From: Acidimicrobiia bacterium
GTDB taxonomy: Bacteria; Actinomycetota; Acidimicrobiia; IMCC26256; JAOSJL01
Assembly (NCBI GenBank): GCA_027494115.1
Contig: JAOSJL010000001.1
Location: 2,369,501-2,433,500, forward strand
DNA length: 64,000 nt
Direction of reading: 5' to 3'
Shown: one piece after another, positions 9,456 to 17,761 of the stretch
Layout: each line of letters begins with the position of its first letter
How positions within the stretch are numbered: the first letter of the stretch is position 1
Notes under the pieces: generated by a model
The model's input: only the letters and a program-made list of their open reading frames with translations
The model's database searches: none
What the model was told of the DNA's origin: nothing
Translations under genes and position numbers: made by a program

Positions 9456-9820
9456 GAGGGATCGCTGCGGATCTCGACGGGGGTCGGCTGCGGAGTGGAG
9501 GCCGCTTCGCGCAGCAGCTTCTGCGCAGCGGTCACACGGTCCTCACCTGTGGTCCCGCCGGTGTCGGCCAGGTGCTCGCACACCGCCTCCTCGACGGCGC
9601 AGACGATCGGGTCCCAATCCGCATCCGCTGCCCGCGTGACCGTCACGAAGTCGCCGACGCCGAAGACCGCCTCGACTCCGTCCAGGCCGAGAACGGCGGA
9701 GACGAAAGGGTCATCCGGATCGTCGCCGGCACGGACGTCGATCTCGGCCGGGAGAGTCACATCGAGTGTGAACTTCATCGCGTTCGGATTCGGTGTGCGT
9801 GACGCACGTGCGGTGGCCAT
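9452..9820 (-). CDS. Stand-alone Nfu N-terminal domain protein
   Basis: The 122-residue protein matches the N-terminal domain of Nfu/NifU-like scaffolds (TPNPNAMKFTLDVTLP at residues 9-24; AVLGLDGVEAVFGVGDFVTV). The C-terminal NifU domain with its CxxC cluster-binding motif is missing: the only two cysteines, in PIVCAVEEAVCEH, are not so arranged. It therefore probably does not assemble a cluster alone and may recruit client proteins or a separate C-domain partner. Its stop overlaps the start of the kinase/ATPase fusion, so the two are co-translated, although no shared function is known. Confidence 0.8.
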   Translation of the reverse strand: MATARASRTPNPNAMKFTLDVTLPAEIDVRAGDDPDDPFVSAVLGLDGVEAVFGVGDFVTVTRAADADWDPIVCAVEEAVCEHLADTGGTTGEDRVTAAQKLLREAASTPQPTPVEIRSDPS

Positions 9821-9867
9821 GCCTCAAGGTTCGCAGTTCCGTCGTCGTTCGGCCAGCCGATGAGCGC

Positions 9868-10644
9868 TCAGGCCACGACCTCGACAGGTGTGCCGAGAGG
9901 AATGCCTATCTCCTCGACCATACGTGTGATGACGTCGTTGTGAAGACGGATGCAGCCCGAGCTCACATCGCCACCGATGGAGGAAGGGTCGTTGTTGCCG
10001 TGGATGCCGATCACGCCGTCGCCGCCGTTGAAGCTTTCCAAGACGTTGGAGAATCCGGACAGTCCGTACGCGTACGGGCCGTACACGGAGCCGGGCTCCG
10101 GCGGCTGCAGAAGCTCCTTGATGTAGAAGCGACCACCCGGAGTGGGAGCGTCGCCACGACCAACGCCCACGGGCTCCTGCACGAGCACCTCCTCCCCGCG
10201 CGTCAGGGTGATCCGATGGGCATCGAGCTCGACCGTGACCCTGAAGTCGTTGGTTGCCAATTCCACGTCTTCGGCGCGGACCCAGCCCGTCGTCCCGTTG
10301 GGTCGCACCGGGAGGAGCACGTTGATCCACCCGTCGGGGAGTTGCTCGTCGACGAGAAACACGAGAGGTCCGCCGGTCTCGGTCGGGTTCGCCAATCGAT
10401 ATGTCGTGTCGGCTGCCCCGGGTTCCGCGAAGACGGCGACTTCGGGGACCTGCGCCGTGGCGACGACGCTGCGGTAGCTCGGCGCCGGCGCGGTGGTCGG
10501 TGGGACAGTGGTGGTCGGAGCCACCGGCTCGGTCGATGCGGAGTCCTCAGAGCCGCCACCTCCCGAACAGGCGGCGCCGAGAACGACCAGCGCCACCAGT
10601 GGCCCCAGGAGGCCACGACCGAATCGGCGAGTCGGAACGGACAT
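9868..10644 (-). CDS. Lipoprotein L,D-transpeptidase (YkuD domain)
   Basis: This enzyme family makes 3-3 peptidoglycan cross-links or attaches proteins to the wall. The 258-residue protein starts with a twin-arginine-like basic stretch and a lipobox (VVLGAAC, Cys near residue 26), followed by a Ser/Gly/Thr-rich linker. A short SH3-like region precedes the YkuD catalytic domain with HGNNDPSSIGGDVSSGCIRL, matching HxnSxGCxR with Cys and His present. It would be anchored on the outer face of the membrane. It is divergent from xdhC and 47 bases downstream of the Nfu-like gene on the same strand. Confidence 0.92.
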   Translation of the reverse strand: MSVPTRRFGRGLLGPLVALVVLGAACSGGGGSEDSASTEPVAPTTTVPPTTAPAPSYRSVVATAQVPEVAVFAEPGAADTTYRLANPTETGGPLVFLVDEQLPDGWINVLLPVRPNGTTGWVRAEDVELATNDFRVTVELDAHRITLTRGEEVLVQEPVGVGRGDAPTPGGRFYIKELLQPPEPGSVYGPYAYGLSGFSNVLESFNGGDGVIGIHGNNDPSSIGGDVSSGCIRLHNDVITRMVEEIGIPLGTPVEVVA

Positions 10645-10720
10645 CTCCCGAGACTACCGACGCTCTCGGCCTCCGCAGGAGCGCGAGAGCGACAGCAAAG
10701 CGCGTCTAGCCTCCGGGATC

Positions 10721-11833
10721 ATGAGAGACGTCGTGCACGCCGTGCGTCGGTGGCGTAGCGAAGGGCGTGCCATGGCGCTCGCCAGGGTCATCGCCGTCGA
10801 CGGATCGGCACCACGCTCGGCGGGGGCGGCGATGGCTGTCAACGACGGTGGCGACGTGGCCGGTTCGGTTTCGGGCGGATGTGTCGAAGGTGCCCTGCAC
10901 GGTGATGCCCTGGCGGTGCTGGGCTCCGGCGACCCGCGCCTGGCGACCTACGGGATCTCCGACGACGAGGCTTTCGGCGTCGGCCTCACCTGCGGCGGGA
11001 CCCTCCACGTCTTCGTGGAGCCGATCGACGACCGGTGCATTCTGGGCTTCGACGCATGGAGCGCTTCTGACCAGGCGTCCGACCCCGGATTCGTGTGGGT
11101 GACCCAGGTGCGGGGGCCCGACCCCGGCGCCACACTCACCGTCGGCCCGGGTGACCAGGTCCGTGGCTCTCTGGGTGACGAGCGCCTCGATGACGTCGCT
11201 GTGCGCGACGCTCGGGCGGAGCTGACAGCAGGCAGGACCGGGCTCCGCCACTACGGAACGCAGGGGGAGGCGCGGAGGCAGGAGGTGGAGGTGTTCGTCC
11301 ACGCCTTCGACGATCCTCCGCGGATGATCATCTTCGGGGCTGTTGACTTCACCGCATCGCTGACACAGGTGGCCACGCTGCTCGGGTACCGGGTGAGTGT
11401 CGTCGATCCCCGCGAGGTGTTCGCCACGGCGGAGCGCTTTCCGGCCGCCCACGAGGTCGTCAGCGAATGGCCCGACCGCTACCTGGCCCGAGTCGGGGCG
11501 GAGCTCGGGCCCCGGGATGCAGTGTGCGTCCTCACCCACGACCACCGATTCGACGTTCCGGCGATCACGGCGGCTCTGGAGACCGCGGTGGGGTACATCG
11601 GAGCCATGGGCTCGCGTCGTACGCACGACGAACGAATGGGACGTCTGCGCAGCGCCGAGATCGATGCCGAGGAACTCGAACGGCTGTGGTCGCCCATCGG
11701 TCTCGATCTCGGCGCCACGACCCCCGAAGAGACTGCGGTGTCGATCTGCGCCGAGATCGTGGCCGTCAACGCCGGCCGTAGCGCACCGTCACTACGCGAT
11801 GCGACCGGACCGATCCATCCACGGGAGGGATAG
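10721..11833 (+). CDS. XdhC/CoxI-family protein
   Basis: XdhC-type proteins bind molybdenum cofactor and help insert the sulfurated form into xanthine-dehydrogenase-family enzymes. The 370-residue product shows the N-terminal XdhC_CoxI motif (GSAPRSAGAAMAV; GSVSGGCVEGAL near residue 50) and a C-terminal Rossmann domain (VCVLTHDHRFDVPAI; AVGYIGAMGSRRTH). The start is placed at the ATG at 10721, because upstream codons cross the divergent L,D-transpeptidase promoter region. No molybdenum hydroxylase subunits lie in the window, so the client enzyme is elsewhere or the protein has another role. Confidence 0.88.
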   Translation: MRDVVHAVRRWRSEGRAMALARVIAVDGSAPRSAGAAMAVNDGGDVAGSVSGGCVEGALHGDALAVLGSGDPRLATYGISDDEAFGVGLTCGGTLHVFVEPIDDRCILGFDAWSASDQASDPGFVWVTQVRGPDPGATLTVGPGDQVRGSLGDERLDDVAVRDARAELTAGRTGLRHYGTQGEARRQEVEVFVHAFDDPPRMIIFGAVDFTASLTQVATLLGYRVSVVDPREVFATAERFPAAHEVVSEWPDRYLARVGAELGPRDAVCVLTHDHRFDVPAITAALETAVGYIGAMGSRRTHDERMGRLRSAEIDAEELERLWSPIGLDLGATTPEETAVSICAEIVAVNAGRSAPSLRDATGPIHPREG

Positions 11834-11931
11834 CGCTCCGACGTCGTCCGATCCTCTCGTGGATCGTTCGCGTCCGCACCTGGGTTCGAGAGCAGCCATC
11901 TCGCGATGGTCGGCGCTACGATCGACGCGCC

Positions 11932-12537
11932 ATGAACCAGCGTGCGAGGGCGAGCAGCCGCGTCCTGACGGTTCCGAATGTCATCACGTTGTTGCGTCTG
12001 CTGCTGGTTCCCGTGTTCCTCTGGCTCCTCCTGGGCCACAACGACGGAGTGGCCGCCGCGATACTCCTCGGTGTTCTCGGCGCGACGGACTGGGTGGACG
12101 GCTACATCGCCCGCCACTTCGACCAGGAGTCCGAGCTCGGGCGGATCATCGACCCCATCGCGGATCGGGTTCTCCTGTTTGCGGCGGTCATCGGGCTCCT
12201 GATCGACGGTAGTGCTCCTCGTTGGATCCTTCTCCTCGTCCTGGTTCGGGAGTTGTTCGTGACCATCGCGGTCCTTGCACTCGCCGCAGCGGGGGCTCGA
12301 CGGATCGACGTCATCTGGGCGGGCAAGGCCGGTACCTTCGCTCTGATGTTCGGCCTTCCCATGTTCCTGCTCGCGGAATCGACGACCGTGCTCGCGGACC
12401 TGTGGCTGGTCGGGGCCTGGTGCTTTTCGATCGGCGGGCTCGCGCTCAGTCTCTGGTCGGCGGCCCTCTACGTCCCGGCCGCCCTCGAGGCGCTTCGTGA
12501 GGGCCGTGACGCACGAACCGGCGTAGGGTCGGAGTGA
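11932..12537 (+). CDS. pgsA: CDP-diacylglycerol--glycerol-3-phosphate 3-phosphatidyltransferase-like enzyme
   Basis: This is a CDP-alcohol phosphatidyltransferase of 201 residues with about five predicted membrane helices. The signature D-G-x2-A-R-x8-G-x3-D-x3-D is intact as [20 protein letters not shown]. It should make phosphatidylglycerol phosphate, or an equivalent phospholipid head-group transfer, in the inner membrane. Its place directly before the DUF881/SbpA/gcvH block matches pgsA2 of mycobacteria. The stop overlaps the ATG of the next gene by one base (TGATG). Distinguishing PgsA from cardiolipin- or phosphatidylinositol-synthase-like relatives needs phylogeny. Confidence 0.88.
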   Translation: MNQRARASSRVLTVPNVITLLRLLLVPVFLWLLLGHNDGVAAAILLGVLGATDWVDGYIARHFDQESELGRIIDPIADRVLLFAAVIGLLIDGSAPRWILLLVLVRELFVTIAVLALAAAGARRIDVIWAGKAGTFALMFGLPMFLLAESTTVLADLWLVGAWCFSIGGLALSLWSAALYVPAALEALREGRDARTGVGSE

Positions 12538-15026
12538 TGAAGGCCGTGATCATGGCAGGTGGCGAAGGGACCCGACTCCGCCCGCTCACCAACACCCAAC
12601 CCAAGCCGATGATGCCACTGGCGAACAGGCCGATGATGGAGCACATCGTGGGGTTGCTCACCGAACACGGCCTCGACGACATCGTGGTGACGGTCGCCTA
12701 CCTGGCAAACCAGATCCGGACCTACTTCGGCGACGGCTCCGAGTACGGCGTGCGGATCCGTTATGCCACCGAAGAGACTCCTCTGGGAACCGCGGGGTCG
12801 GTCCGCAACGCGTCAGCCGAACTCGACGACACGTTCATGGTGATCTCGGGCGACGTGCTCACCGACATCGATCTCACCGAGGTTCTGAAGTCGCACCGCG
12901 ATTCCGGAGCTGACGCCACGATTGCCCTGAAGCGCGTCGACAACCCTCTCGAGTTCGGCATCGTCATCACCCGCGAGGACGGATCCATCGAACGATTCCT
13001 CGAGAAGCCGGGCTGGGGACAGGTCTTCTCCGACACCATCAACACCGGTATCTACGTGCTGGAACCCCGGGTCTTCGACTTCATCCCCGAGGGCGAGGTC
13101 GTCGACTTCTCGGGTGACGTCTTCCCCGCCATGCTCGATCAGGGGCTCTCGATTCACGGCCACGTGGCCGACGGTTACTGGGAAGACGTCGGCACTCTCG
13201 AGGCCTACCTGAGCGCCCACGCCGACGTTCTGGACGGAACCGTCAAAGTCGACATCGCGGGATTCCGGATCAGTGAGAACGTCTGGATGGGGGAGGGGTC
13301 CGACATCGATCCCCGGGCACGCGTCGACGGCCCGGTCGTGATCGGCGACAACTGCATTGTCGAGGCCGACGCGCACCTGCGTGAATACACGGTCCTCGGA
13401 ACCGATGTCGTCGTGAAGCATGACGCGTTCGTCGAACGCAGCGTGATCCACGACCACGGGTATCTGGCCTCCTCGGTGCGGATGCGCGGCTGCGTCGCCG
13501 GTCGGTCTGTCGACGTACGACAGGGTGTCCACGTGGAGGAAGGCGTCGTTCTCGGCGACGAGACGTTCGTCGGGGACGGAGCGGTGCTCAACCCCGGCGT
13601 GAAGATCTTTCCGTTCAAGTCCGTCGACGCCGGGGCTGTCGTCACGGCGTCGATCGTGTGGGAGAGCCACGGCGCGCGGACACTTTTCGGTGCGCGGGGC
13701 GTACGGGGGCTCGCGAACGTCGACATCACTCCCGAGGTGGCGGTACGCCTGGCCGGCGCGTACGGCACCGCGCTCAAGAAGGGGTCGGTGGTCACCGTCA
13801 GTCGGGATACGAGCAGAGCCGCTCGTTCCCTGAAGCGAGCGGTCATCGCCGGACTGAACATGGCCGGCATCCGCGTGGAAGATCTCGAGCTGGCGCCGGT
13901 ACCGCTCACGCGTTTCCACGTACGGAGTGAACGGGCGCAGGGAGGGATCACGGTCCGGCTCGCACCCGGCGACCCGAACTCCGTGGAGATTCGCTTCTTC
14001 GACGCCGCCGGACGCGACATGCCCGACGCCGCGCAACGGAAGATCGAGCGGCTGCTGTCCCGCGAGGACTACCGCAGGGCATTCGCCGGCGACATCGGCG
14101 ACATCGTGTTCCCGCCTCGGGCGTTCGAGTACTACACGGCGGCGCTCGAAGATTCCGTCGACGCCGCGGCGATTCGTTCCCGCGGCTTCAAGGTCGTGCT
14201 CGACTACTCCTTCGGTGCGTCGTCGATCGTCATGCCGAACGTGCTCGCGAAGATCGGGGCGGAAGTACTCGCTGTGAACCCGTACGCGAGCACGGCGCCG
14301 GCTCTGGCCACCGTCGCCGACGAGACCCGTGGACCGTTTCTCGAGGATCTCGTACGGACTTCGCGCAGCGATCTGGGTCTCGTGCTGGACCCTGATGGAG
14401 AGACGGCGCGAATCGTCGACGACACAGGACGGACGCTTTCGCCCACCCAGGCAACTCTCGCTGTGGTGTCGCTGGTCACCTCGACCGTGCCGGGAGCCAA
14501 GATCGCGCTTCCCGTGTCGACGACCGCTCATGCTCGCCGAATCGCCGAAGACAACGGCGCCGAGGTCGTCTGGACCAAGCTCGCCATGTCGGCGGTCGCC
14601 GAGATCGCCGACCGCAGCTCGATCGACCTGGCGGTCGCTCCGGACGGCGGGTTCATCTGGGCCGACTTCCTCCCCGCCTCCGACGCCACCGCAACCCTCG
14701 CGAAGTTGCTGGGCCTGTTGGTGGCCGGCGACCGGCGACTCTCCGAGATCGTCGCGACTCTGCCCGACGTTCACGTGGTTCGCGAGGAAGTTCCCACGCC
14801 GTGGGAACGAAAAGGTGCCGTCATGCGGGCGATGATCGAAAGGACCAAGGACCGCGAAGTTCTCCTGATCGACGGCGTCAAGGTCATGCACGACGAGTCC
14901 TGGGCGTTGGTGCTGCCGGATCCCGAAGAGCCTCTGACCCACGTCTGGGCGGAAGGCACCTCGGAGTCCGAGGCAGTCCAACTCGCGCAGGAGTATGCGC
15001 GTCGGATCCGTCAGACAATGCGCTGA
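12537..15026 (+). CDS. GDP-mannose pyrophosphorylase fused to a degenerate phosphomannomutase domain
   Basis: The protein is about 829 residues. Residues 1-235 are a nucleotidyltransferase ([20 protein letters not shown]; substrate Lys in FLEKPGWGQ). Residues 245-370 are a left-handed beta-helix of hexapeptide repeats. Residues 380-829 are a phosphohexomutase-like fold. In the last domain the phosphoserine loop normally reading TASHNP is replaced ([20 protein letters not shown]), so the mutase half is probably inactive and structural or regulatory. The first half would make GDP-mannose or a related NDP-sugar. The ATG at 12537 overlaps the pgsA stop; a GTG at 12534 would add one residue. Confidence 0.88.
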   Translation: MKAVIMAGGEGTRLRPLTNTQPKPMMPLANRPMMEHIVGLLTEHGLDDIVVTVAYLANQIRTYFGDGSEYGVRIRYATEETPLGTAGSVRNASAELDDTFMVISGDVLTDIDLTEVLKSHRDSGADATIALKRVDNPLEFGIVITREDGSIERFLEKPGWGQVFSDTINTGIYVLEPRVFDFIPEGEVVDFSGDVFPAMLDQGLSIHGHVADGYWEDVGTLEAYLSAHADVLDGTVKVDIAGFRISENVWMGEGSDIDPRARVDGPVVIGDNCIVEADAHLREYTVLGTDVVVKHDAFVERSVIHDHGYLASSVRMRGCVAGRSVDVRQGVHVEEGVVLGDETFVGDGAVLNPGVKIFPFKSVDAGAVVTASIVWESHGARTLFGARGVRGLANVDITPEVAVRLAGAYGTALKKGSVVTVSRDTSRAARSLKRAVIAGLNMAGIRVEDLELAPVPLTRFHVRSERAQGGITVRLAPGDPNSVEIRFFDAAGRDMPDAAQRKIERLLSREDYRRAFAGDIGDIVFPPRAFEYYTAALEDSVDAAAIRSRGFKVVLDYSFGASSIVMPNVLAKIGAEVLAVNPYASTAPALATVADETRGPFLEDLVRTSRSDLGLVLDPDGETARIVDDTGRTLSPTQATLAVVSLVTSTVPGAKIALPVSTTAHARRIAEDNGAEVVWTKLAMSAVAEIADRSSIDLAVAPDGGFIWADFLPASDATATLAKLLGLLVAGDRRLSEIVATLPDVHVVREEVPTPWERKGAVMRAMIERTKDREVLLIDGVKVMHDESWALVLPDPEEPLTHVWAEGTSESEAVQLAQEYARRIRQTMR

Positions 15027-15086
15027 CGGCCCCTTCTGTCAGGACGCGGTTGCTAGCCTTCGCCGCAGTCGTGGAAGGGGACGTGG

Positions 15087-15791
15087 GTGCCGGTTCGAGC
15101 CACGATGGCCGTGACGCTGGCCTTGCTCGGGTTTCTCGTCGTCCTGGCGGCAACGATCGACCCACCTCGTCGCGAGGGTGCCGAGTCCCGGCGTGAACAG
15201 CTCATTGACCTGATCGAGACGCGTCGTGGCGAGATCGACTCTCTCGACGCTGACGTGGCCGAGCTGCGCGAGAAGGTGACGGATGTCCAGCAGGAGGCCG
15301 CCGAGGACACGGGCGAGGACGCCGAACTGGAGCGGATCCAGCAGGACGCCGGTCTCACTCCCCGTCACGGTCGGGCTCTGAAGATCACCCTCAATGACCC
15401 ACCGTCCGAGCTGTCGGAGGACGGACGCGTCGCGCCGTTTCAAATCATCGATCGTGACCTCCAGCGCCTGACGAACGCTCTGTGGGCAGCAGGGGCGGAA
15501 GCCGTGTCCGTGGGAGGGGAGCGGCTGGTTGCCACGAGCGCGATCCGCAACGGTGGCGACACCATCACGGTGAACTTCCGACCCCTCGTCGCACCGTACG
15601 AGGTGATCGCGATCGGCGCGGACCTCACCACCTTCGAAGGCTCGAAGATCGCGAACGAGTTCGAACGATGGTCGGAACGTTACGGCGTCCAGTTCGGCGT
15701 CGAGGAGGTCGACGACCTCGAGGTTGCCGGGTACCAGGGCCGGGCACGCCTCAGATACGCCAGCCCGGTGGAGCCGGGTTCCGCCCCATGA
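15087..15791 (+). CDS. DUF881 membrane-anchored protein (first copy)
   Basis: This is a 234-residue DUF881 protein: a single N-terminal membrane helix (AVTLALLGFLVVLAATI), then a coiled coil around residues 35-75 (ELREKVTDVQQE) and the globular DUF881 domain (GRALKITLNDPP; NALWAAGAEAVSVGGERL; PPYEVIAIG-like PYEVIAIGADL). The exact function is unknown; the family is linked to envelope and division genes in Gram-positives. A second DUF881 gene flanks the next small gene, the same trio as mycobacterial Rv1823-Rv1825. The start is a GTG 60 bases after the preceding stop. Confidence 0.88.
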   Translation: MPVRATMAVTLALLGFLVVLAATIDPPRREGAESRREQLIDLIETRRGEIDSLDADVAELREKVTDVQQEAAEDTGEDAELERIQQDAGLTPRHGRALKITLNDPPSELSEDGRVAPFQIIDRDLQRLTNALWAAGAEAVSVGGERLVATSAIRNGGDTITVNFRPLVAPYEVIAIGADLTTFEGSKIANEFERWSERYGVQFGVEEVDDLEVAGYQGRARLRYASPVEPGSAP

Positions 15792-15813
15792 CAGACCTGC
15801 TGGAGGACGCGCG

Positions 15814-16140
15814 ATGTACGCACTGATCGGACTGCTGCTCGGTGCCGTCCTGGCCCTCGTGTTCCAGCCCACGATTTCTCCCGAGCAGTCGCGGTTTCTC
15901 GCCGTGCTTGTGATCGCCGCGCTCGACTCGGCCTTCGGCGGTGTGCGCTCGATGCTCGAGCAGACCTTCTCGGACCGCGTGTTCGCTGTGTCGTTCCTGA
16001 CCAACGCCGCGCTTGCCGTCGGTATCGTGTGGATCGGCGATCAACTCGGGGTCAACTTCGTCACCGCCGTCGCTGTGGTCTTCGGTATCAGGATCTTCCA
16101 GAATCTGGCCGCCATCCGGCGACATGTTCTGGGAGGTTGA
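15814..16140 (+). CDS. sbp: Small basic protein SbpA-like (DUF1290)
   Basis: This 108-residue protein has three predicted membrane helices (MYALIGLLLGAVLALVFQPT; FLAVLVIAALDSAFGGVRS; FLTNAALAVGIVWIGDQLGV). It fits the DUF1290 small-basic-protein family, known next to division and DUF881 genes in Firmicutes and Actinobacteria. The start is an ATG preceded by a GGAGGACGCG ribosome site at 15802-15811. It lies 22 bases after the first DUF881 gene and five before the second, so the three are one transcription unit. Its molecular role is not known. Confidence 0.88.
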   Translation: MYALIGLLLGAVLALVFQPTISPEQSRFLAVLVIAALDSAFGGVRSMLEQTFSDRVFAVSFLTNAALAVGIVWIGDQLGVNFVTAVAVVFGIRIFQNLAAIRRHVLGG

Positions 16141-16145
16141 CGCCC

Positions 16146-16799
16146 ATGGAGCGGGGAGGAACGGCCGGCAGACTGCTGGTGGCGATCGTGGCGGCCGCCA
16201 TGGGCTTTCTCCTCATCAGTCAGCTCAACACGGCGGACGATCTCAGTGAGCAGCTCGAAGCCGAGAGCGAAACGGATCTGACCGTCATCTTCGCCCGCCT
16301 CAACGACGAGAGCGCGGCGCTCCAAGCAGAGCTCACGGACCTCCAGATCCAGTTGCAGGTTCTCGAGTCTTCTGCAGAACAGGATTCCCTGGCGCGGGCT
16401 GCCGCGGAGAGTGAGCTCTCACAGCTCGAGATCCTCGCCGGCACGGTGGGAGCCCGCGGCCCCGGTGTGAAACTGAGAATCGACGACCCGAACGGCGAGC
16501 TCGAATCGGGAGACATGCTCGACCTCGTTCAGGAGCTCCGTGACGCCGGTGCCGAGGCCATCGCCATCGACGACCAGCGTGTGGGGGCCGCCACGAGCTT
16601 CGGAGGAGAACCCAGCGCGGTGACCGTCGACGGAACCCGCCTTCCCCCGTCTTTCGAGGTGTTGGCCATCGGTGACCCGGCGACACTCGAGGGTGGTCTG
16701 GCGATTCGAGGTGGCGCCCTCGAGCTGCTCCAGGCCGAAGGCTCGATCGCCGTCGCCGTGACGGCACAGACCGAGCTCGAGGTACCGCCACTACGCTGA
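16146..16799 (+). CDS. DUF881 membrane-anchored protein (second copy)
   Basis: This 217-residue paralogue of the first DUF881 protein again has one N-terminal helix (LLVAIVAAAMGFLLISQL), a coiled coil near residues 30-85 (LTDLQIQLQVLESSAEQ) and a DUF881 domain (GARGPGVKLRIDDPNGEL; AGAEAIAIDDQRVG; PPSFEVLAIGDP). The start is placed at ATG 16146, five bases after the small basic protein; longer readings overlap that gene. Paired paralogues suggest a hetero-oligomeric membrane complex with the small basic protein, which is inference from synteny. Confidence 0.88.
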   Translation: MERGGTAGRLLVAIVAAAMGFLLISQLNTADDLSEQLEAESETDLTVIFARLNDESAALQAELTDLQIQLQVLESSAEQDSLARAAAESELSQLEILAGTVGARGPGVKLRIDDPNGELESGDMLDLVQELRDAGAEAIAIDDQRVGAATSFGGEPSAVTVDGTRLPPSFEVLAIGDPATLEGGLAIRGGALELLQAEGSIAVAVTAQTELEVPPLR

Positions 16800-16834
16800 G
16801 AGTTCGACCATCGATTCCACAGTGAGAGGCGACC

Positions 16835-17212
16835 ATGGAGTTTCCCGACGACCTGCACTACAGCTCCGAACACGAGTGGCTCCGTCTCGACGGCTCCACC
16901 GCCCGCGTGGGCATCACCGATTACGCGCAGGACGCGTTGGGTGACGTCGTCTTCGTCGACCTCCCGGATGTCGGACTCGAGGTCGTGGCCGGGGCGTCAT
17001 GTTGCGAAGTGGAGTCGACCAAAGCGGTCTCAGAGATCTATGCCCCACTGACGGGGACCGTGACCGCTGTGAACTCGGCGCTCGAGGAGACACCGGAACA
17101 GGTGAACTCCGACCCCTACGGGGAAGGCTGGATCTTCGAGCTGGAGCTCCTGGAGCCCTCCGACGTCCGGTCCCTGCTGGATCCAGCGGCCTACCGCGCT
17201 CTGACCGACTGA
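16835..17212 (+). CDS. gcvH: Glycine cleavage system H protein
   Basis: GcvH carries the aminomethyl group from the P protein to T and L on a swinging lipoyl-lysine. The 125-residue protein is the normal length. It begins FPDDLHYSSEHEWLR and has the lipoylation site ESTKAVSEIYAPLTG (Lys near residue 62) and the C-terminal WIFELELLEP. It lies 35 bases after the DUF881 trio and ahead of the GarA/FtsR homologues, as in mycobacteria. Lipoyl-making genes and the L protein are not in the window. Confidence 0.96.
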   Translation: MEFPDDLHYSSEHEWLRLDGSTARVGITDYAQDALGDVVFVDLPDVGLEVVAGASCCEVESTKAVSEIYAPLTGTVTAVNSALEETPEQVNSDPYGEGWIFELELLEPSDVRSLLDPAAYRALTD

Positions 17213-17289
17213 TGAGCAGCGAACGCCCTCAACCTCCTGTGGAGGTTGAGTGGCCGAGGATCGTTGCCGCGTACCGGACGCGTCGGTAG
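17212..17289 (+). CDS. Possible 25-residue leader or small peptide after gcvH
   Basis: A 25-codon frame (MSSERPQPPVEVEWPRIVAA at its start) begins at an ATG overlapping the gcvH stop (TGATG) and ends at TAG ten bases before the FHA gene. The coupling and spacing suit a translated spacer, but it has no recognised relatives. Its middle overlaps a perfect 10-bp hairpin (17228-17250), so it may simply be the terminator or attenuator region. Low confidence that a stable peptide is made. Confidence 0.25.
   Translation: MSSERPQPPVEVEWPRIVAAYRTRR
17228..17250 (+). terminator. Perfect 10-bp hairpin between gcvH and the FHA gene
   Basis: CTCAACCTCC at 17228-17237 pairs perfectly with GGAGGTTGAG at 17241-17250 around a three-base TGT loop. 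There is no T run after it, so it is not a classic intrinsic terminator. The right arm contains GGAGG and could be sequestered Shine-Dalgarno sequence, but it is about 50 bases from the FHA start. It may set unequal gcvH and garA expression or mark an RNA processing site. Confidence 0.5.
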
Positions 17290-17298
17290 CCTGGGACC

Positions 17299-17757
17299 GT
17301 GATCTGTACACAGTGCGGCCACGAGAACCCGGGTGGATCGAACTTCTGTTCGTCCTGTGGCGCCCCGATCCCGCAGCACACCGGGGACACCACCGTCAAC
17401 CTCCCGGCGCTCGACCCCGAAGGTGCCCCCGACGCCCCGGCCCTCGACGAGCTTCCCGCAGGTACGGGAATGCTGCTCGTGGCACGCGGCCCCAACGCCG
17501 GGAGCAAGTACCTCCTCGACACCGAATCCACGACCGCGGGCCGCCACCCCGACTCCAACATCTTTCTCGACGACATCACCGTGTCACGTCGTCACGCAAC
17601 CTTCGTCCGAACCGACGACGGCTATGAGATCCAGGATGTCGGTTCGTTGAACGGCACCTACGTGAACCGCGATCGGGTGGAGCGTGCACCCCTCCACAGC
17701 GGAGACGAAGTCCAGATCGGCCGTTTCCAACTCGCGTTTCACATCGGCGAAGGCTGA
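17299..17757 (+). CDS. garA: GarA/OdhI-like FHA-domain protein with zinc ribbon
   Basis: GarA/OdhI proteins bind and inhibit 2-oxoglutarate dehydrogenase and glutamate enzymes, controlled by Ser/Thr-kinase phosphorylation and FHA self-binding. The 152-residue product has an N-terminal zinc ribbon (CTQCGHENPGGSNFCSSCG), a linker with the possible phospho-Thr pair HTGDTTVNLPALDPEGAP, and a C-terminal FHA domain (AGRHPDSNIFLDDITVSRRH; GSLNGTYVNRDRVE). The start is the GTG at 17299. The position between gcvH and the FtsR homologue is the same as Rv1827. The zinc ribbon differs from the mycobacterial N terminus, so the control may differ. Confidence 0.85.
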   Translation: MICTQCGHENPGGSNFCSSCGAPIPQHTGDTTVNLPALDPEGAPDAPALDELPAGTGMLLVARGPNAGSKYLLDTESTTAGRHPDSNIFLDDITVSRRHATFVRTDDGYEIQDVGSLNGTYVNRDRVERAPLHSGDEVQIGRFQLAFHIGEG

Positions 17758-17761
17758 ACCG

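Noticed and set aside
12813..14981. 722-codon open frame on the minus strand opposite the pyrophosphorylase fusion
   Set aside because: Mirror of high-GC codon bias; the plus-strand frame matches known families throughout and this one matches none.
16800..16834. Glycine riboswitch before gcvH
   Set aside because: The gap is only 35 bases, and no riboswitch core is seen here or before gcvT.
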